A DNA stretch of 64,000 nucleotides. It comes from Mesorhizobium xinjiangense. Lineage in GTDB: Bacteria; Pseudomonadota; Alphaproteobacteria; Rhizobiales; Rhizobiaceae. Positions 8,897-17,553 of the stretch are shown here, piece by piece. The position numbers and the translations under genes are program-made. The stretch spans positions 1-64,000 of the forward strand of contig NZ_WOAC01000010.1 of assembly GCF_009749525.1 (NCBI RefSeq), in the 5' to 3' direction. Each line of letters begins with the position of its first letter. The stretch's first letter is position 1. Under the pieces are notes generated by a model that had not been told where the DNA came from, ran no database searches, and was given only the letters and a program-made list of their open reading frames with translations.

Positions 8897-9856
8897 TCAT
8901 GGCAAAAGAGCCAAGCTGCCGGTCGTGCGGCCAGCTTCAAGCTCCACATGTGCTTTCACGGCCTCCGCGAGCCGGCAGGTTCCGCCGATCTGGCAGACAA
9001 TGCCCGCCCCGAACGCGTCGATGACCGCCTGGCTCGCGCGCGTATAGCGATCCCGGTCGGACGAATAGGCCATGACGCTCGGCTTCGCCAATGCGGCCAT
9101 TCCCAGTTCCTCGATCCCGATCGGAGGAACCGGTCCCGCGACCCAGCCGATGCTCGCGACAAGACCGAACGGACGCGCGCACCTCAGCGACTTGCCAAGC
9201 ATGTCGCCGCCGATGCCATCGATCACGAAGTCGACGCACTGTCCGTCCGTCAGATCGGAGATCTCTCGGGGAATATCCGCATTTCGTCCGAGGATGACGT
9301 GACCGGCCCCGTTGGCCACGGCCAGAGCCGCTTTCTCTTCCGTGCTTGCCGTTCCGATCACGGTGGCGCCAAGATGCGCGGCCCAGCGCGTGAGCATCAC
9401 GCCAAGGCCGCCGGCAGCGGCATGGACCAGCAGCACCGATCCGAGACGCACCGGATAGCCGGCATTCAGCAGCATGTGCGCGGTTAGACCGCGCAGCATG
9501 GATGTCGCCGCGACGTCGAACGGAATGTCGTCGGGCAGCCGGACGGCCCGCCAGGCAGGCAGCAGCCGTGTCGACGCGTAACCGCCTGGAATGCCCGCAT
9601 AGACCACGCGGTCCCCCACCCGAAGGCCCTCGACATCTTGACCTATGGCCTCAACGGTCCCGGCCCCCTCGACGCCCGGAACACGCGGCTCGGGCAGTGG
9701 ATAAAGCCCGCTGCGATGATAGACGTCGATAAAGTTGACGCCGATGGCGTGCTGGCGAAGGCGAATTTCGCCGGGTCCGGGCGCCTGCGGCGCGGCGTCC
9801 ACGACCTCGAACACCTCGGGGCCACCGGCCCCTTTCATACGAACCTGAACATCCAT
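8897..9856 (-). CDS. Zinc-independent quinone oxidoreductase (MDR superfamily)
   Basis: A 319-residue NADPH:quinone reductase-like protein. It has a GroES-like N-terminal domain with the QOR signature (GVNFIDVYHRSGLYP), a VPGVEGAGTVE segment, and a nucleotide site AAAGGLGVMLTRWA in the Rossmann domain. Catalytic zinc ligands are absent, as expected for QOR proteins. The start at 9856 is preceded by GGAGG; an ATG at 9871 is possible. It is divergent from a LysR gene across a 94-bp gap containing a perfect palindrome. It converges on the methyltransferase gene across 184 bp with no visible gene. Confidence 0.88.
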   Translation of the reverse strand: MDVQVRMKGAGGPEVFEVVDAAPQAPGPGEIRLRQHAIGVNFIDVYHRSGLYPLPEPRVPGVEGAGTVEAIGQDVEGLRVGDRVVYAGIPGGYASTRLLPAWRAVRLPDDIPFDVAATSMLRGLTAHMLLNAGYPVRLGSVLLVHAAAGGLGVMLTRWAAHLGATVIGTASTEEKAALAVANGAGHVILGRNADIPREISDLTDGQCVDFVIDGIGGDMLGKSLRCARPFGLVASIGWVAGPVPPIGIEELGMAALAKPSVMAYSSDRDRYTRASQAVIDAFGAGIVCQIGGTCRLAEAVKAHVELEAGRTTGSLALLP

Positions 9857-9920
9857 GATCACTGCCTCCATCTAGGGGGACAATCATGCAGGCTTTACGA
9901 TCGGCGAAAAATTCCCTTTA

Positions 9921-9941
9921 TTTTCCCAACTAATGGGAAAA
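9921..9941. promoter_or_regulatory. Perfect palindrome in the QOR/LysR divergent promoter
   Basis: TTTTCCCA (9921-9928) and TGGGAAAA (9934-9941) form an 8-bp perfect inverted repeat around a 5-bp centre. It sits 9 bp upstream of the LysR start codon. LysR regulators often bind dyads next to their own start and control the divergent gene, so this is the likely regulatory site for both genes. Confidence 0.6.
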
Positions 9942-9950
9942 TACTAACAT

Positions 9951-10796
9951 ATGGATTGGGACGACCTGCGCCATTTCTCGGCCTTCGCGACACATGGCAG
10001 CCTGAGCCGCGCGGCGCAGGGTCTCGGCGTCGAACATGCGACGGTCGCCCGCCGGATCGCCGCGCTGGAAGCGCATCTTAAGGTCAAGCTGGTGGATCGA
10101 CGCGGGCGTCGGCTGATGCTGACACCGGATGGCGAGCGGATCGCGACGATGGCGCAAGGCATGGGGCGCGATGCGGCTGCGATCGAACGCGCGGCCGCGG
10201 GGGCGCGCGCCGAGCTGAGCGGCGTGATCACCGTCAGCGCCCCGCCGGCGTTCGCGGCCGCCCGACTTGTTGCGCCACTTGCCGCCTTGCGACAACGCCA
10301 TCCCGGCCTTGAGATACGGCTCATCGGCGAATCCCGCAGTGCGGCGCTGGAAAGGCGCGAGGCGGACATCGCCATTCGGCTCAGCCGCCCCGAAGAGGGT
10401 GAGTTCACGATCACAAACCTCGGTGCGATGACCTTTCGCCTCTATGCCAGCCCGGCCTATCTGGCGCAGACGCCCGAGGCGAAGTGGACATTCATCGGCT
10501 ATGACGGAGCCATGACGTCCGCACCCCAGCAGGTGAAACTGCGGGAAATTGCAGCCGGAAGACCTATCGCCTTTACCGCCAGCACCGCAGAGATACAGTT
10601 GGCGGCAACCAAGGCAGGTGCCGGTGTTGCGATTTTACCTGACTTCACGGTTGAGGGAGACAAGTCGCTTGTGTGCGTAAACACAAACGAACCCGCCTTC
10701 CGCCGCGACATCTGGTTGGCCGTTCATTCAGACATGAAAGGCGCACCGGGCATACGCGTCACAATCGAAGCGTTAAAAGCGGAGCTTGCCCAATAG
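9951..10796 (+). CDS. LysR-family transcriptional regulator
   Basis: A 281-residue LysR regulator. The N-terminal helix-turn-helix (about residues 3-60) carries the family pattern LRHFSAFATHGSLSRAAQGLGVEHATVARRI, split here by function into the scaffold and recognition helices. The C-terminal part is a LysR substrate-binding fold, and short length is due to a compact C-terminus. It is divergent from the quinone oxidoreductase and most likely regulates it through the palindrome at 9921-9941. The inducer is unknown. Confidence 0.88.
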   Translation: MDWDDLRHFSAFATHGSLSRAAQGLGVEHATVARRIAALEAHLKVKLVDRRGRRLMLTPDGERIATMAQGMGRDAAAIERAAAGARAELSGVITVSAPPAFAAARLVAPLAALRQRHPGLEIRLIGESRSAALERREADIAIRLSRPEEGEFTITNLGAMTFRLYASPAYLAQTPEAKWTFIGYDGAMTSAPQQVKLREIAAGRPIAFTASTAEIQLAATKAGAGVAILPDFTVEGDKSLVCVNTNEPAFRRDIWLAVHSDMKGAPGIRVTIEALKAELAQ

Positions 10797-10909
10797 CGCA
10801 CAAACAAGGTCGCCGGCAGTGGCAGGGGACAGGAAAGCTGGTCACGCAATCGGCGATGTTTGGCGGAAGGGGTGGGATTCGGACTGCTTGTTCCCGGGAG
10901 ATCTTCGCC

Positions 10910-11344
10910 TCAAGCTTGGTCAGGTTCTGGGATGACGTCCTCGGAAATCTCCTGCCTCAGCTTTGGCCCAGTCGCGAGGCGGCGCCCCAGCGCCGCGACG
11001 AAGGCCTCATAGCGTTCGCTCGCCTTGGCGCGCGCAGCCTGCGCTGCGGGCTCAGGCAAAACCGGTGTCGTGTTCAGCCAGAAGCGCACGAAGATCGCCA
11101 GCGTCTCGACGGCGATGCCGAGATCACGTTCCATCCGCGTCATGCGGCGGTCGAGCTGGTCGAGGCGCTTGGTGATCGCCGCCTCCTGGCGCTCGGCCGC
11201 GTCCGGCGAGAGGAAGGACGCGATGCCGGCCTCGGCGACCAGCGACAGCGAATGACCACGACGCGCGGCGTGCTCTGATAGCGCCTTCATGACGTCGGGC
11301 TCGAGATAGACGGAGAGCCGTTGCTTCCTTGGCGATTTCGTCAT
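10910..11344 (-). CDS. CopG/ribbon-helix-helix protein of the transfer operon
   Basis: A 144-residue protein beginning MTKSPRKQRLSVYLEPDV, a ribbon-helix-helix DNA-binding segment of about 45 residues. A coiled-coil-like helical region and a Pro-rich tail follow. Proteins of this kind follow traG in Trb-type ICEs and are annotated as CopG or conjugal transfer regulators. They may bind oriT or a transfer promoter. The ATG at 11344 is preceded by AGGAGA and lies 10 bp after the traG stop. The usual next gene, trbB, has been displaced by cargo. Confidence 0.82.
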   Translation of the reverse strand: MTKSPRKQRLSVYLEPDVMKALSEHAARRGHSLSLVAEAGIASFLSPDAAERQEAAITKRLDQLDRRMTRMERDLGIAVETLAIFVRFWLNTTPVLPEPAAQAARAKASERYEAFVAALGRRLATGPKLRQEISEDVIPEPDQA

Positions 11345-11354
11345 GATAGGTCTC

Positions 11355-13340
11355 CTACATCTCGATGCCGTCGCCGGGATCCAGCGAAGCCTGACGGGCG
11401 ACCTGACGCATCGTGTCCTTGAGGCGGCTGTTGCGAGCGATGTCATCGTCGGCGTCGCTGGTTGGATCGATCTCGAACTCGTTCTCGATCGGCGCCTTCT
11501 TCTCGACCGGTTGCACGCGGCTCAGTTCAGGCTGCCGCCGCCGTTCGGATTCGGTGGTGTCCTCGTCATCGGGACTGGCGGCCCCTGCTGCTGCCGACAT
11601 TTCCGGCACCGACGGAAGCGTCAGCTTGCTCCAATCGTCGGTCGACGCCCGGCCGGGTTTGATGTGTGCCGGCGGTGGCAGGATCCGCTCCTGAAACCGC
11701 TGATCCTCATAGTAGCGGGCTTTCTTCGCCCGGATCGGTGGCGTGCCGGCGACCATGACGATCTCGTCGGCGGGTGGAAGCTGCATGACCTCGCCGGGTG
11801 TGAGCAGCGGCCGCGCCGTTTCCGAGCGCGATACCATCAGGTGACCGAGCCAGGGCGACAGCCGATGGCCGGCATAGTTCTTCATCGCGCGCATTTCCGT
11901 GGCGGTACCGAGCGCATCGGACACCCGCTTCGCGGTGCGCTCGTCGTTCGCCGCGAAGCTCACGCGGACATGGCAGTTGTCGAGGATCGAATTGTTCGGC
12001 CCGTAGGCCTTCTCGATCTGGTTCAGCGATTGCGCGATCAGGAAGCTCTTGAGGCCATAGCCTGCCATGAAAGCGAGCGCGCTTTCGAAGAAGTCGAGCC
12101 GGCCGAGCGCCGGGAACTCATCGAGCATCAACAGCAGCCGGTGCCGCCCCGCCTTGGCCTGTAGATCCTCGGTCAGGCGCCGGCCAACCTGATTGAGAAT
12201 GAGACGGATCAGCGGTTTCGTGCGATTGATATCGGAGGGTGGCACGACGAGGTAGAGCGTCGTTGGTTGCTTGCTGCCGACGATGTCGGTGATGCGCCAG
12301 TCGCAGCGCCGGGTGACCTCGGCGACCACGGGATCGCGGTAGAGGCCGAGGAACGACATGGCGGTCGACAGAACGCCCGACCGTTCGTTGACACTCTTGT
12401 TCAGCAGTTCCCGCGCGGCGCTGGCGATAACGGGGTGCGGCCCGGATTCGCCGAGATGCACCGTCTTCATCATCGCCGCAAGCGTCGACTCGATGGGGTG
12501 TTTCGGATCTGAGAGAAAGGCTGCGACACCGGCGAGCGTCTTGTCCTTCTCCGCATAGAGGACGTGCAGGATCGCGCCGACCAGCAGCGCATGGCTGGTC
12601 TTCTCCCAATGGTTCCGCTTTTCGAGACTGCCCTCCGGATCGACCAGGGTGTCGGCGATGTTCTGGACGTCGCGAACCTCCCATTCTCCTTTCCGGACCT
12701 CCAGGAGCGGATTGTAGGCGGCCGATTTCGGATTGGTCGGGTCGAACAACAGGACGCGGCCATGCCGCGACCGAAAGCCGGACGTGAGCTGCCAGTTCTC
12801 ACCCTTGATGTCGTGGACGATCGCCGAGCCGGGCCAGGTCAGCAGCGAGGGCACGACCAGGCCGACGCCCTTGCCGGATCGGGTCGGTGCGAAGCACAAG
12901 ACATGCTCGGGGCCGTCATGGCGCAGATAGTTCTGTTCGAGCTTGCCGAGCACGACGCCATCGGGACCGAGCAGGCCAGCGGACCTCGCCTCGTCGGGCC
13001 GTGCCCATCGTGCAGACCCGTAGGTCTCGACATTCTTCGCCTCGCGCGCCCGCCAGACCGACATGCCGATCGCCACGGCGATCGAGATGAAGCCGCCGGA
13101 TGCGGCGATGCAGGCGCCCTCGATGAAGATCGGCGGGGCATAGGCATCGTAGAAATACCACCACCAGAAAAAGGCTGGCGGATAATAGATCGGCCAACCG
13201 GCGATCTCGAACCAGGGCGCGCCAAGCTGGGGCTGGAAGCCGAGGCGCCAGGCCGTCCACTGCGTTGCGGCCCAGGTCGTCAGCAGCACGATCACGTAGA
13301 CGGTGAGGATCTGGCCCCAGAGGATTTTTGTCGCGGGCAT
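11355..13340 (-). CDS. traG: TraG/VirD4 type IV coupling protein
   Basis: A 661-residue coupling ATPase that brings the relaxase-DNA complex to the T4SS channel. The N-terminus has membrane helices in about the first 110 residues. Walker A (APTRSGKGVG) is near residue 150 and Walker B (LLLMLDEFPALG) near residue 405. The start at 13340 is preceded by AAGGAGA. It sits between the relaxase and copG, the standard order for this ICE family. Confidence 0.95.
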   Translation of the reverse strand: MPATKILWGQILTVYVIVLLTTWAATQWTAWRLGFQPQLGAPWFEIAGWPIYYPPAFFWWWYFYDAYAPPIFIEGACIAASGGFISIAVAIGMSVWRAREAKNVETYGSARWARPDEARSAGLLGPDGVVLGKLEQNYLRHDGPEHVLCFAPTRSGKGVGLVVPSLLTWPGSAIVHDIKGENWQLTSGFRSRHGRVLLFDPTNPKSAAYNPLLEVRKGEWEVRDVQNIADTLVDPEGSLEKRNHWEKTSHALLVGAILHVLYAEKDKTLAGVAAFLSDPKHPIESTLAAMMKTVHLGESGPHPVIASAARELLNKSVNERSGVLSTAMSFLGLYRDPVVAEVTRRCDWRITDIVGSKQPTTLYLVVPPSDINRTKPLIRLILNQVGRRLTEDLQAKAGRHRLLLMLDEFPALGRLDFFESALAFMAGYGLKSFLIAQSLNQIEKAYGPNNSILDNCHVRVSFAANDERTAKRVSDALGTATEMRAMKNYAGHRLSPWLGHLMVSRSETARPLLTPGEVMQLPPADEIVMVAGTPPIRAKKARYYEDQRFQERILPPPAHIKPGRASTDDWSKLTLPSVPEMSAAAGAASPDDEDTTESERRRQPELSRVQPVEKKAPIENEFEIDPTSDADDDIARNSRLKDTMRQVARQASLDPGDGIEM

Positions 13341-13362
13341 GGCGGCTCTCCTTTTTTCTTCG

Positions 13363-15102
13363 TCAGAGGCCGAGGCCCCGTTTGCGGCCGAAGCTCCAGT
13401 CGACGCCGCCGTCCTTACGGGCGACGCCGGAGATATGCTGGCCGAGTTGTCGTTCGAGGGATGGTGTCCAGGGCACGAGCTGGAAGCCGAGACCGTCGTC
13501 GATCATGGCAAAGCGACCGGAGGCCAGTGCGAAGCGCTGCCGATAAGTGCCGGCGACATATTCGCCGGTGCCCGCCTTCGCGAACGGCCGTCCCGTCTCC
13601 CTTGCGAGTCTCTCGCCGAGCGCCTCGACCTCGCGCTGCCGTAGCGTGTCGATCAGGTTGCGGGAGAAGATGACGCTGCGGCCATGGCGTTCGGCCAGAC
13701 GCTGCTCGATCAGATGTTCGGCGCGGCGATCCTTGGCTTCGCGCACTTCGGCGCCGAACCCGCCGCCGCCGAGCGCGGCTGGCTCACGAGCGACGGCCTG
13801 CCGGTCGAGCCATGTGGCGCCCGTCGCCGTGACCTGGGTAGAAATGTCGAGATCGGACCGGACCGCGAGCGCAACCCGGCGCCGGCCCCGTGCATCGTCG
13901 AAGCGGCGCAGCTCGACGATCGAGCCTGGCGCGCTATCGCCGGCCGCATCGAGATCGGGAAGCTTGATGTGATGGGTGCGGCCATCGACGCCATCGACCA
14001 CGGCATAGGCCGTGCCCTTCAGCTCGTCATCGAGACCGCGATCGACCAAGCGTCCGACGATGGGATCGTCGATGCTCTCGGCGGCCAGCACATAGCTTGC
14101 GGCGCCGCGATCGATGCCGCGTTCGGTGAGGCCGCGATGGATGCGTTTGATGATGTCACCGCGCTCGCCGAGCTCGCGCAGTGTCGTCTCGGCCTTCTCG
14201 GCAATCGCCCATTGGCCGGGGCCGATCTCGTCGGCGAGACCCAGCGTCTTCAGCTTGCGCAGGCGTCCGACCTTCATCGCGTGAAATTCGTCAGGCTGTC
14301 GATCGGGATGAGGCGCGCGATCGACGATGCCGGTGCGATACGCATCGCGGGCGAGCTGGCGGTCGAGGTTGGTCCAGCGGTCGGCCTCGATCTGGCGTTC
14401 GAGCGTGCGGCGGATGTCGTGGTCGGTGCGCGGACCGAGTTCCAGGGTAATGAGGTCGCGCGCCCGGTCGCGCATCCCTTCCTTGATGTAGTCGCGCGAG
14501 ATGACGAGGTTCTCGCCGTCGTCGCGGACGCCGCGCACGATCAGGTGGACGTGGGGATGCTCCGTGTTCCAATGATCGGCGGCGGCCCAGTCGAGCGGGG
14601 TGCCGAGATCCTTTTCCATCTGTCCAACCAGGTCGTGAGTGAAGGATCTCAGGTCCGACATCTCCAGCGCATCGTCGGGCGAGACGATGAATCGGAAATG
14701 ATGGCGATCATCCTCGCAGCGGTCGGCGAAATCCTTCGGATCGACATCATCCCCGCCGGGGCCGAAGAGCCGCGCCTTCTCCCCGTCGCGGGTGACGCCC
14801 TCGCGGCGCAGATAGCCGAGATGGGGCGCGAGCGGGGCGTTGCGGCCGCCATGACGAACGACGCGCGCCTTGACGACGGCGCCGCGCGAGCGGGTGGTGA
14901 GCAGACGGTTGGCCTGCACTGCGGCGCGCTGGCCGCGGCCGAAGCGCGAGCGATTGCCAGGACCGATCTTTCCTTTCCTGGAGACGGACCCTCCGGCCTT
15001 CTGCGCGGCGGCGAGCGCCTGCGCGATGAAGGGCCTTGCCTGCTGGGCGCGCGTGGAGCGGATGCGGCCCGGGCGGATACGAAAATCGTCCTCGCTGCTC
15101 AT
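13363..15102 (-). CDS. Relaxase/mobilisation nuclease with DUF3363 domain
   Basis: A 579-residue relaxase that should nick oriT and lead the transferred strand. The three-His metal site is visible as TEHPHVHLIVRG near residues 178-190, and the C-terminal half is the DUF3363 domain. A candidate catalytic tyrosine lies in the HLGYLRREG segment, about residues 90-100. Basic N- and C-termini suit DNA binding and secretion signals. The family corresponds to the RlxS-type relaxases of rhizobial symbiosis ICEs. The start at 15102 faces the putative oriT at 15103-15346. Confidence 0.92.
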   Translation of the reverse strand: MSSEDDFRIRPGRIRSTRAQQARPFIAQALAAAQKAGGSVSRKGKIGPGNRSRFGRGQRAAVQANRLLTTRSRGAVVKARVVRHGGRNAPLAPHLGYLRREGVTRDGEKARLFGPGGDDVDPKDFADRCEDDRHHFRFIVSPDDALEMSDLRSFTHDLVGQMEKDLGTPLDWAAADHWNTEHPHVHLIVRGVRDDGENLVISRDYIKEGMRDRARDLITLELGPRTDHDIRRTLERQIEADRWTNLDRQLARDAYRTGIVDRAPHPDRQPDEFHAMKVGRLRKLKTLGLADEIGPGQWAIAEKAETTLRELGERGDIIKRIHRGLTERGIDRGAASYVLAAESIDDPIVGRLVDRGLDDELKGTAYAVVDGVDGRTHHIKLPDLDAAGDSAPGSIVELRRFDDARGRRRVALAVRSDLDISTQVTATGATWLDRQAVAREPAALGGGGFGAEVREAKDRRAEHLIEQRLAERHGRSVIFSRNLIDTLRQREVEALGERLARETGRPFAKAGTGEYVAGTYRQRFALASGRFAMIDDGLGFQLVPWTPSLERQLGQHISGVARKDGGVDWSFGRKRGLGL

Positions 15103-15114
15103 GGCCAGCGCTCC

Positions 15115-15275
15115 GCACATCGCGCAAAGACACGGAAATCAATCAGGAAATGCGCGTCGCGCAGGCTGCGCCGCTCAGGCGCACATCGCGAAATCGCGCC
15201 ATAACCCCTTGAAAAATCACAACCGCCCGAGACCGCACATCGCGGCCCTTTATCCTGCCATCGTGCGGTTGTGAT
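15115..15275. other. oriT: Putative origin of transfer (oriT) with nic core
   Basis: The 244-bp gap upstream of the relaxase has oriT architecture. TATCCTGCCA at 15251-15260 matches the nick core shared by IncP oriT and T-DNA borders (ATCCTG/C), which puts the predicted nick between 15257 and 15258. An 11-bp perfect inverted repeat (15216-15226 and 15265-15275) brackets it, and the right arm starts 7 bp past the nick, much as in RP4. GCACATCGCG occurs three times, at 15115, 15181 and 15235, probably as accessory-protein sites. Confidence 0.75.
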
Positions 15276-15346
15276 GCCCGCGCTTCCCCGCGCTCCCGCC
15301 TTTGACACGCCGGACCCCGCCATGGTGCGATAGGGTGCGAACGGGG

Positions 15347-16111
15347 TCATTGCGGTTCTGCGTCATCGGTTCGGGTGACGAAAAGGTCGCCTGTCTGCGG
15401 GTCGGTCGGTGCCAAATCACGCGCGGCAGGCGACGATAATGGTGCGATGGAAGCGTCGTCATTGTGCCGGGCATCTGCACCTGTGCTGCTGTCGGCTCGC
15501 GCAATGAACAGCGGCGCTCGCATCCACGCGAGCGGATCGGCGGGCGCGACCGTGACGGGAAACGTGAGATCGCCGCCACCGATGATCGGCGCGAGTGCGG
15601 CGACATAGGCGCGCGTTTCAGCCGGCAGAGGACGGCCCGTCACGCGGTATTCCTCATAGCGGCCGGGGCCGGCATTGTAGGCGGCCAGAAAAGCCGGCGA
15701 GCCGTAGTGATCATGCATTTCGCGCAAGTAAGCGGCGCCCGCGAATATGTTGTCGCGCGGATCGTAAGGATCGCTGCCGAGCCCATAGCGCGCGCGCAAT
15801 TCCATCCATGTCGCGGGCATGATCTGCATCAGACCCATTGCTCCCTTGGGCGAAACGGCATGCACATCGCCGCGGCTTTCGACGCGCATGACCGCACGTA
15901 TCCAGACCTCTGGAATGCCGAACCGCTGCGCTGCCTCGGCGACGAAGCCGGCATAGGGATCGGCGGGAACAACGCGCATCGGCAGCGTGTCCTGCGCAAA
16001 AGCAGACGCCTGTGGGACCGCAGTGATGGCAAGGCCGGAAAGGAGAAGGAAGGCGGAGCGCCGAACGGTGGCCCACCGCCCGGCGACGGCATGAGAGCGG
16101 TGGGACCGCAT
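15347..16111 (-). CDS. Lytic transglycosylase (conjugation peptidoglycanase)
   Basis: A 254-residue SLT-domain murein hydrolase that opens peptidoglycan for the secretion channel. A signal peptide (about residues 1-40) precedes the catalytic domain. The domain has the catalytic Glu in MRVESRGD, then GAMGLMQIMPATW, and the AAYNAGPG motif near residue 145. The C-terminal 100 residues look disordered. It lies between DUF736 and the putative oriT, as VirB1-like genes often do in ICEs of this kind. Confidence 0.92.
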   Translation of the reverse strand: MRSHRSHAVAGRWATVRRSAFLLLSGLAITAVPQASAFAQDTLPMRVVPADPYAGFVAEAAQRFGIPEVWIRAVMRVESRGDVHAVSPKGAMGLMQIMPATWMELRARYGLGSDPYDPRDNIFAGAAYLREMHDHYGSPAFLAAYNAGPGRYEEYRVTGRPLPAETRAYVAALAPIIGGGDLTFPVTVAPADPLAWMRAPLFIARADSSTGADARHNDDASIAPLSSPAARDLAPTDPQTGDLFVTRTDDAEPQ

Positions 16112-16114
16112 CGC

Positions 16115-16462
16115 TCAGTCCCGCTCGCCGCGCCTGGGCGGGCGGTTCCAGTGCAGGCCCCAAGCGGATTTGTCGTCGGCCGACTGAAACAGGTTGGCGC
16201 GGATGGGCTGCGGAAAGGTCGGATCATCGAGCAACAGGGAGATGTAATCACCGGCCTTCTCGCCGGTACGTTTCCAGCCGGCTCCGATCTCCGCGCCAGC
16301 CTCGTTGGTCATACCGTCGAAGACGTGGACGCGATAATGTGGTGCGTTCTCGGCTTCGGACGGCTCGGCCGGAATGATGATGATGTCCTGGTGCAGCAAG
16401 AGTGTCTCCAGATTGCCGATAAAGCCGTTATCGTCTCGCGTGAATTGACCGATCAGGGACAT
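16115..16462 (-). CDS. DUF736 family protein
   Basis: A 115-residue soluble protein with the DUF736 hallmarks: an N-terminal IGQFTRDDNGFIGNLETL strand pair and the later segment DYISLLLDDPTFPQPIRANL. DUF736 proteins are common near traF and transglycosylase genes in alphaproteobacterial ICEs and plasmids, but their function is not established. The ATG at 16462 follows ATGGAGG. An upstream in-frame ATG at 16474 is less likely. It ends 3 bp before the transglycosylase start. Confidence 0.9.
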   Translation of the reverse strand: MSLIGQFTRDDNGFIGNLETLLLHQDIIIIPAEPSEAENAPHYRVHVFDGMTNEAGAEIGAGWKRTGEKAGDYISLLLDDPTFPQPIRANLFQSADDKSAWGLHWNRPPRRGERD

Positions 16463-16507
16463 GATTGCCTCCATGCATTTGCGGTGGGGTTGGACATGGG
16501 CGCGCCG

Positions 16508-17053
16508 TCACCGCGTCGGCGCGAGCCAGACGAAGCGGCCATCGCCGTCTTCGTCGGTGTAGAGTGGGATCGCTCGACCGATGACGGCGGAGGCCGGAAG
16601 CGGACCGAAGTAGCGGCCGTCGAGGCTGTCGCGAACCTGCCAGTTCATGAGGAAGAGTTCGTCATCGGCAACGATACGGCAGCCCTGCCAGACGGGCAGA
16701 GGACGACCGAGGCGATCACGATCCAGGGCGTCCCCCATCGGCACGGCGTCGACCGTGATCGCGCGGCCGGTACGGCAGACGCGCTGTCCGGGCAGCGCGG
16801 CGATGCGCTTCATCAACGGCACGCCGCGACCGATATAGCCGCGTTCGACCATGAAGCTCTCAAGCGGCTCGGGCGGGCGCAGGGCGACCAGGTCGGTGAT
16901 GTCCGGGGACCGTTCCGGCTCGATGGCGTAGAGGCCGATCGGCGTGCTGGCCGAGGCGTTCCAGATGATCCTGGGCGCGAAGGACACGATCGACAGGACG
17001 CCGACGAGCGACGCGGCGCAGGCCGTGGTGATGGCGTAGCCGAGCCGGATCAT
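16508..17053 (-). CDS. traF: TraF-like S26 peptidase (conjugal pilin maturation)
   Basis: A 181-residue S26 family serine peptidase with one N-terminal membrane helix. The catalytic Ser lies in SASTPIGLY (about residue 36) and the general-base Lys in LMKRIAALPG. In IncP plasmids TraF trims and cyclises the TrbC pilin, and a TrbC gene is present here. The ATG at 17053 overlaps the DUF2840 stop (ATGA), which indicates coupling. A 45-bp gap separates it from DUF736. Confidence 0.92.
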   Translation of the reverse strand: MIRLGYAITTACAASLVGVLSIVSFAPRIIWNASASTPIGLYAIEPERSPDITDLVALRPPEPLESFMVERGYIGRGVPLMKRIAALPGQRVCRTGRAITVDAVPMGDALDRDRLGRPLPVWQGCRIVADDELFLMNWQVRDSLDGRYFGPLPASAVIGRAIPLYTDEDGDGRFVWLAPTR

Positions 17054-17553
17054 GCGCCGGTCCTCCGCGTGAGCAGGAAGGCGCGATGGCGCCGCATCGT
17101 ATAGGCGCGCGGTGTCTCGCCTGCGGCCAGGCGGTTGTGAACGTGCCGCCAGTGATCGTGTGAGACCTCGACCGGATCGATTCTGCCGGCCTCGATCGCG
17201 TCGATGTGTTGGAGCATCCGCTCCACCTTCGACCAGCCGTTGACGCGCAGCAGGATGTCGCCGCCGGGTGTCACGGTGGGAACGGTCTGGCAGGGCTCGC
17301 CCCGCCGCACGGTGCGCAGGATGTCGAGCCGCGACAGCACGGTGCCGTGCTCGTTCGTGGCCCAGCGCACCAGTGCGAAAATCGCGTCGGGCGCGAAGAA
17401 GAGGATGCGGCGGCGACGGTCAAGGATCTGCTCGCGCGTTTCGCGACCGAAGCGAATCCAGTGCTCGGTCTGCTTCTCGATCCAGACGAGTTCGACCTGG
17501 GTGAGATCATCGGGCGCTGAGGCGCGCGCGGATGCGGCGACAAGGCCGGTCAT
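17050..17553 (-). CDS. DUF2840 domain-containing protein
   Basis: A 167-residue soluble protein with the DUF2840 pattern. It includes VELVWIEKQTEHWIRFG near residue 25, a basic RRRILFF segment, and VLSRLDILRTV further on. Members are almost always next to traF and parA in these ICEs. No function has been shown. The ATG at 17553 overlaps the stop of the ribbon-helix-helix gene by one base (TAATG), so the genes are probably translated together. Confidence 0.87.
   Translation of the reverse strand: MTGLVAASARASAPDDLTQVELVWIEKQTEHWIRFGRETREQILDRRRRILFFAPDAIFALVRWATNEHGTVLSRLDILRTVRRGEPCQTVPTVTPGGDILLRVNGWSKVERMLQHIDAIEAGRIDPVEVSHDHWRHVHNRLAAGETPRAYTMRRHRAFLLTRRTGA

Noticed and set aside
13684-15204. 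A 506-codon open frame on the plus strand opposite the relaxase
   Set aside because: It mirrors the relaxase gene, lacks a ribosome site and has the Ala/Gly/Asp-biased composition of an antisense shadow in GC-rich DNA.
15464-17104. A 546-codon plus-strand frame across the transglycosylase, DUF736 and TraF genes
   Set aside because: It covers three well-supported genes on the other strand and is not protein-like.
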